Part shown: positions 61,566 through 64,000 of the stretch, piece by piece
Position numbering within the stretch: position 1 is the first letter of the stretch
Layout of the letters: every line of letters begins with the position of its first letter
From: Ceratothoa steindachneri
Taxonomy: Eukaryota > Arthropoda > Malacostraca > Isopoda > Cymothoidae
Direction: 5' to 3'
DNA length: 64,000 nucleotides
Assembly: GCA_963969495.1 (NCBI GenBank)
Contig: OZ018324.1
Span: 46,665,019 to 46,729,018 of the forward strand
Position numbers and translations under genes: made by a program
Notes under the pieces: model-generated
Databases searched by the model: none
The model's input: only the letters and a program-made list of their open reading frames with translations
What the model was told of the DNA's origin: nothing

Positions 61566-62623
61566 TAGCAATTATAATTTGAGGACCCACTAAAATGTCC
61601 GCTTAGAAGAAAGACTCTAAGACGTAGCCTGGGAAAAAGTTATTTTTGTTCTTTTCAAGGGAGGATCAACGAAGTCTTAAAGACTCTTCGCCTAAGGCAG
61701 GAAATCACGCATCTTTCGCCTAAGTTGGATGCCGAGCCCCTTAGTATCGAGCAATGCGATTCTCCCCTACAGAAGAGCAGCATCATAATTATTATCGTCA
61801 CGACCTGTTCATATCAGATTTAAGGCATCGACATGGAATGGGATTTGCAAAGTCCGGCAAACCTTTTGATAATTCTCTACCGGTTTAATTTTGCCATGAG
61901 AGTACCGGATACAGTTGATAATTGATGATAAAATTGTAGCACTTGTGCTCTGAATTTAACTACATTGCCCATATTATGCTACAATGATACGGAAAATCGT
62001 AATTCAGAATATATAATAAGAAAATTGTCATGTTTCTACACAAACGCGCAGAAAAAAGAGACAAAATTAATGAATGAAGGTGCAGGAGATATTAAATAAA
62101 AATGGAGTTCCACATGCATAGATTTAAAAAAGTAAGAAAGATCTTATTGGGAAATTAATCTTAGCAGGCTTCAAAATGCTTAACTGGGATAAGTCTAGAG
62201 AAAAAAGATGAGTCGCTTTTTTATGCTTTAAAAATGAGCATAGTGATAATGAATGATTTTAAAATATCATTTCATATTGTTCTAGCTATCGATTTCTTAA
62301 TAAATAATGATAATAAAGATTATGTCGGTTTTTAGACGACCAGGAAGAGGATGTCCTTTTATTTATTTTTAGACGCATTAGAATTAATATAAAAAATCTA
62401 ACAGTTATATGCAAAAAATCGATTTCTCGAATTTATAAAGACCAACGCAAAGAGAATATGTTTCACTTAATTTTGACTAAGGAAGAGAAGTTAATTGATA
62501 ATGAATATTTACGCGAATTTTTGGCGACTATCAATCACACCATAGTTTGATTTAAACGAAATATTTCCAGAAATGTTCATGAGACTTCTTACTTCATTAC
62601 GTACTTCAAATCTTAATTTAAGA
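61566..62623. other. No gene recognised
   Basis: Becomes strongly AT-rich after 61900. No supported frame. The eight bases before 62624 (ATTTAAGA) would be the left target duplication of the hAT element; the right copy is outside the window. Confidence 0.45.

Positions 62624-64000
<1,377 letters not shown>

Overview
The window reads as repeat-rich, AT-rich intergenic or intronic DNA from an invertebrate animal. The mix of CR1-like, Jockey/I-like and RTE-like LINEs, Penelope-like elements, mariner and Tc1 elements, hAT and Ty3/gypsy points to a metazoan. Arthropod is my best guess, but the sequence does not settle it. There are no bacterial-style operons. Almost every long open frame belongs to a transposable element, and nearly all are broken by stops or frameshifts. 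Long (AT)n arrays occur throughout, several at or inside element boundaries.

Layout. 1-4.2 kb: pieces of at least three Penelope-like elements in both orientations, one split by an internally deleted mariner (1024-1956); one piece has a hammerhead-ribozyme-like core (2411-2452). 4.7-9.5 kb: a near full-length Jockey/I-like LINE (ORF1 5130-6614, ORF2 6616-9385, both interrupted). 8.59-15.32 kb: a near-identical 3.37-kb tandem duplication that starts inside the LINE reverse transcriptase. 16.09-22.17 kb: a complete-boundary gypsy element with LTRs, polypurine tract and a perfect 5-bp target duplication. 22.76-23.09 kb: a short cysteine-rich ORF. 24.0-24.7 kb: Tc1 relic. 25.6-26.35 kb: RTE-like LINE relic (minus). 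26.4-31 kb: low-complexity DNA and a 127-bp minisatellite. About 31.1-31.23 kb: a probable host exon coding the end of an immunoglobulin domain. 32.65-33.69 kb: mariner relic with TIRs. 35-39.5 kb: CR1-like LINE with an intact esterase ORF1 and a broken ORF2. 40-42.2 kb: second, 5'-truncated CR1-like LINE. 44.65-45.94 kb: a DD41D-type mariner. 46.46-53.04 kb: second copy of the gypsy family, minus strand, in an (AT)n array. 52.78-54.0 kb: tandem duplication across its LTR/flank junction. 53.9-57.35 kb: decayed sister of the 35-kb LINE, carrying an unidentified 0.9-kb insertion. 59.8-61.57 kb: third CR1-like LINE (minus). 62.62 kb to the right edge: hAT element related to ZBED5/SCAND3-type transposases (minus).

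The most unusual item is the gypsy family. Both copies encode Gag, protease, reverse transcriptase and RNase H, then stop at the same place about 0.42 kb before the 3' LTR, with no integrase on either side of the reverse transcriptase. Yet one copy has a clean 5-bp target duplication. It looks like a family mobilised by an integrase supplied in trans. Its LTRs open with a hairpin whose arms appear to covary between copies, and they carry a variable ~77-bp repeat.

The only good candidate for ordinary host coding sequence is the ~120-bp immunoglobulin-like exon near 31.1 kb on the plus strand. If it is real, much of this window may be intron of a cell-adhesion-type gene.
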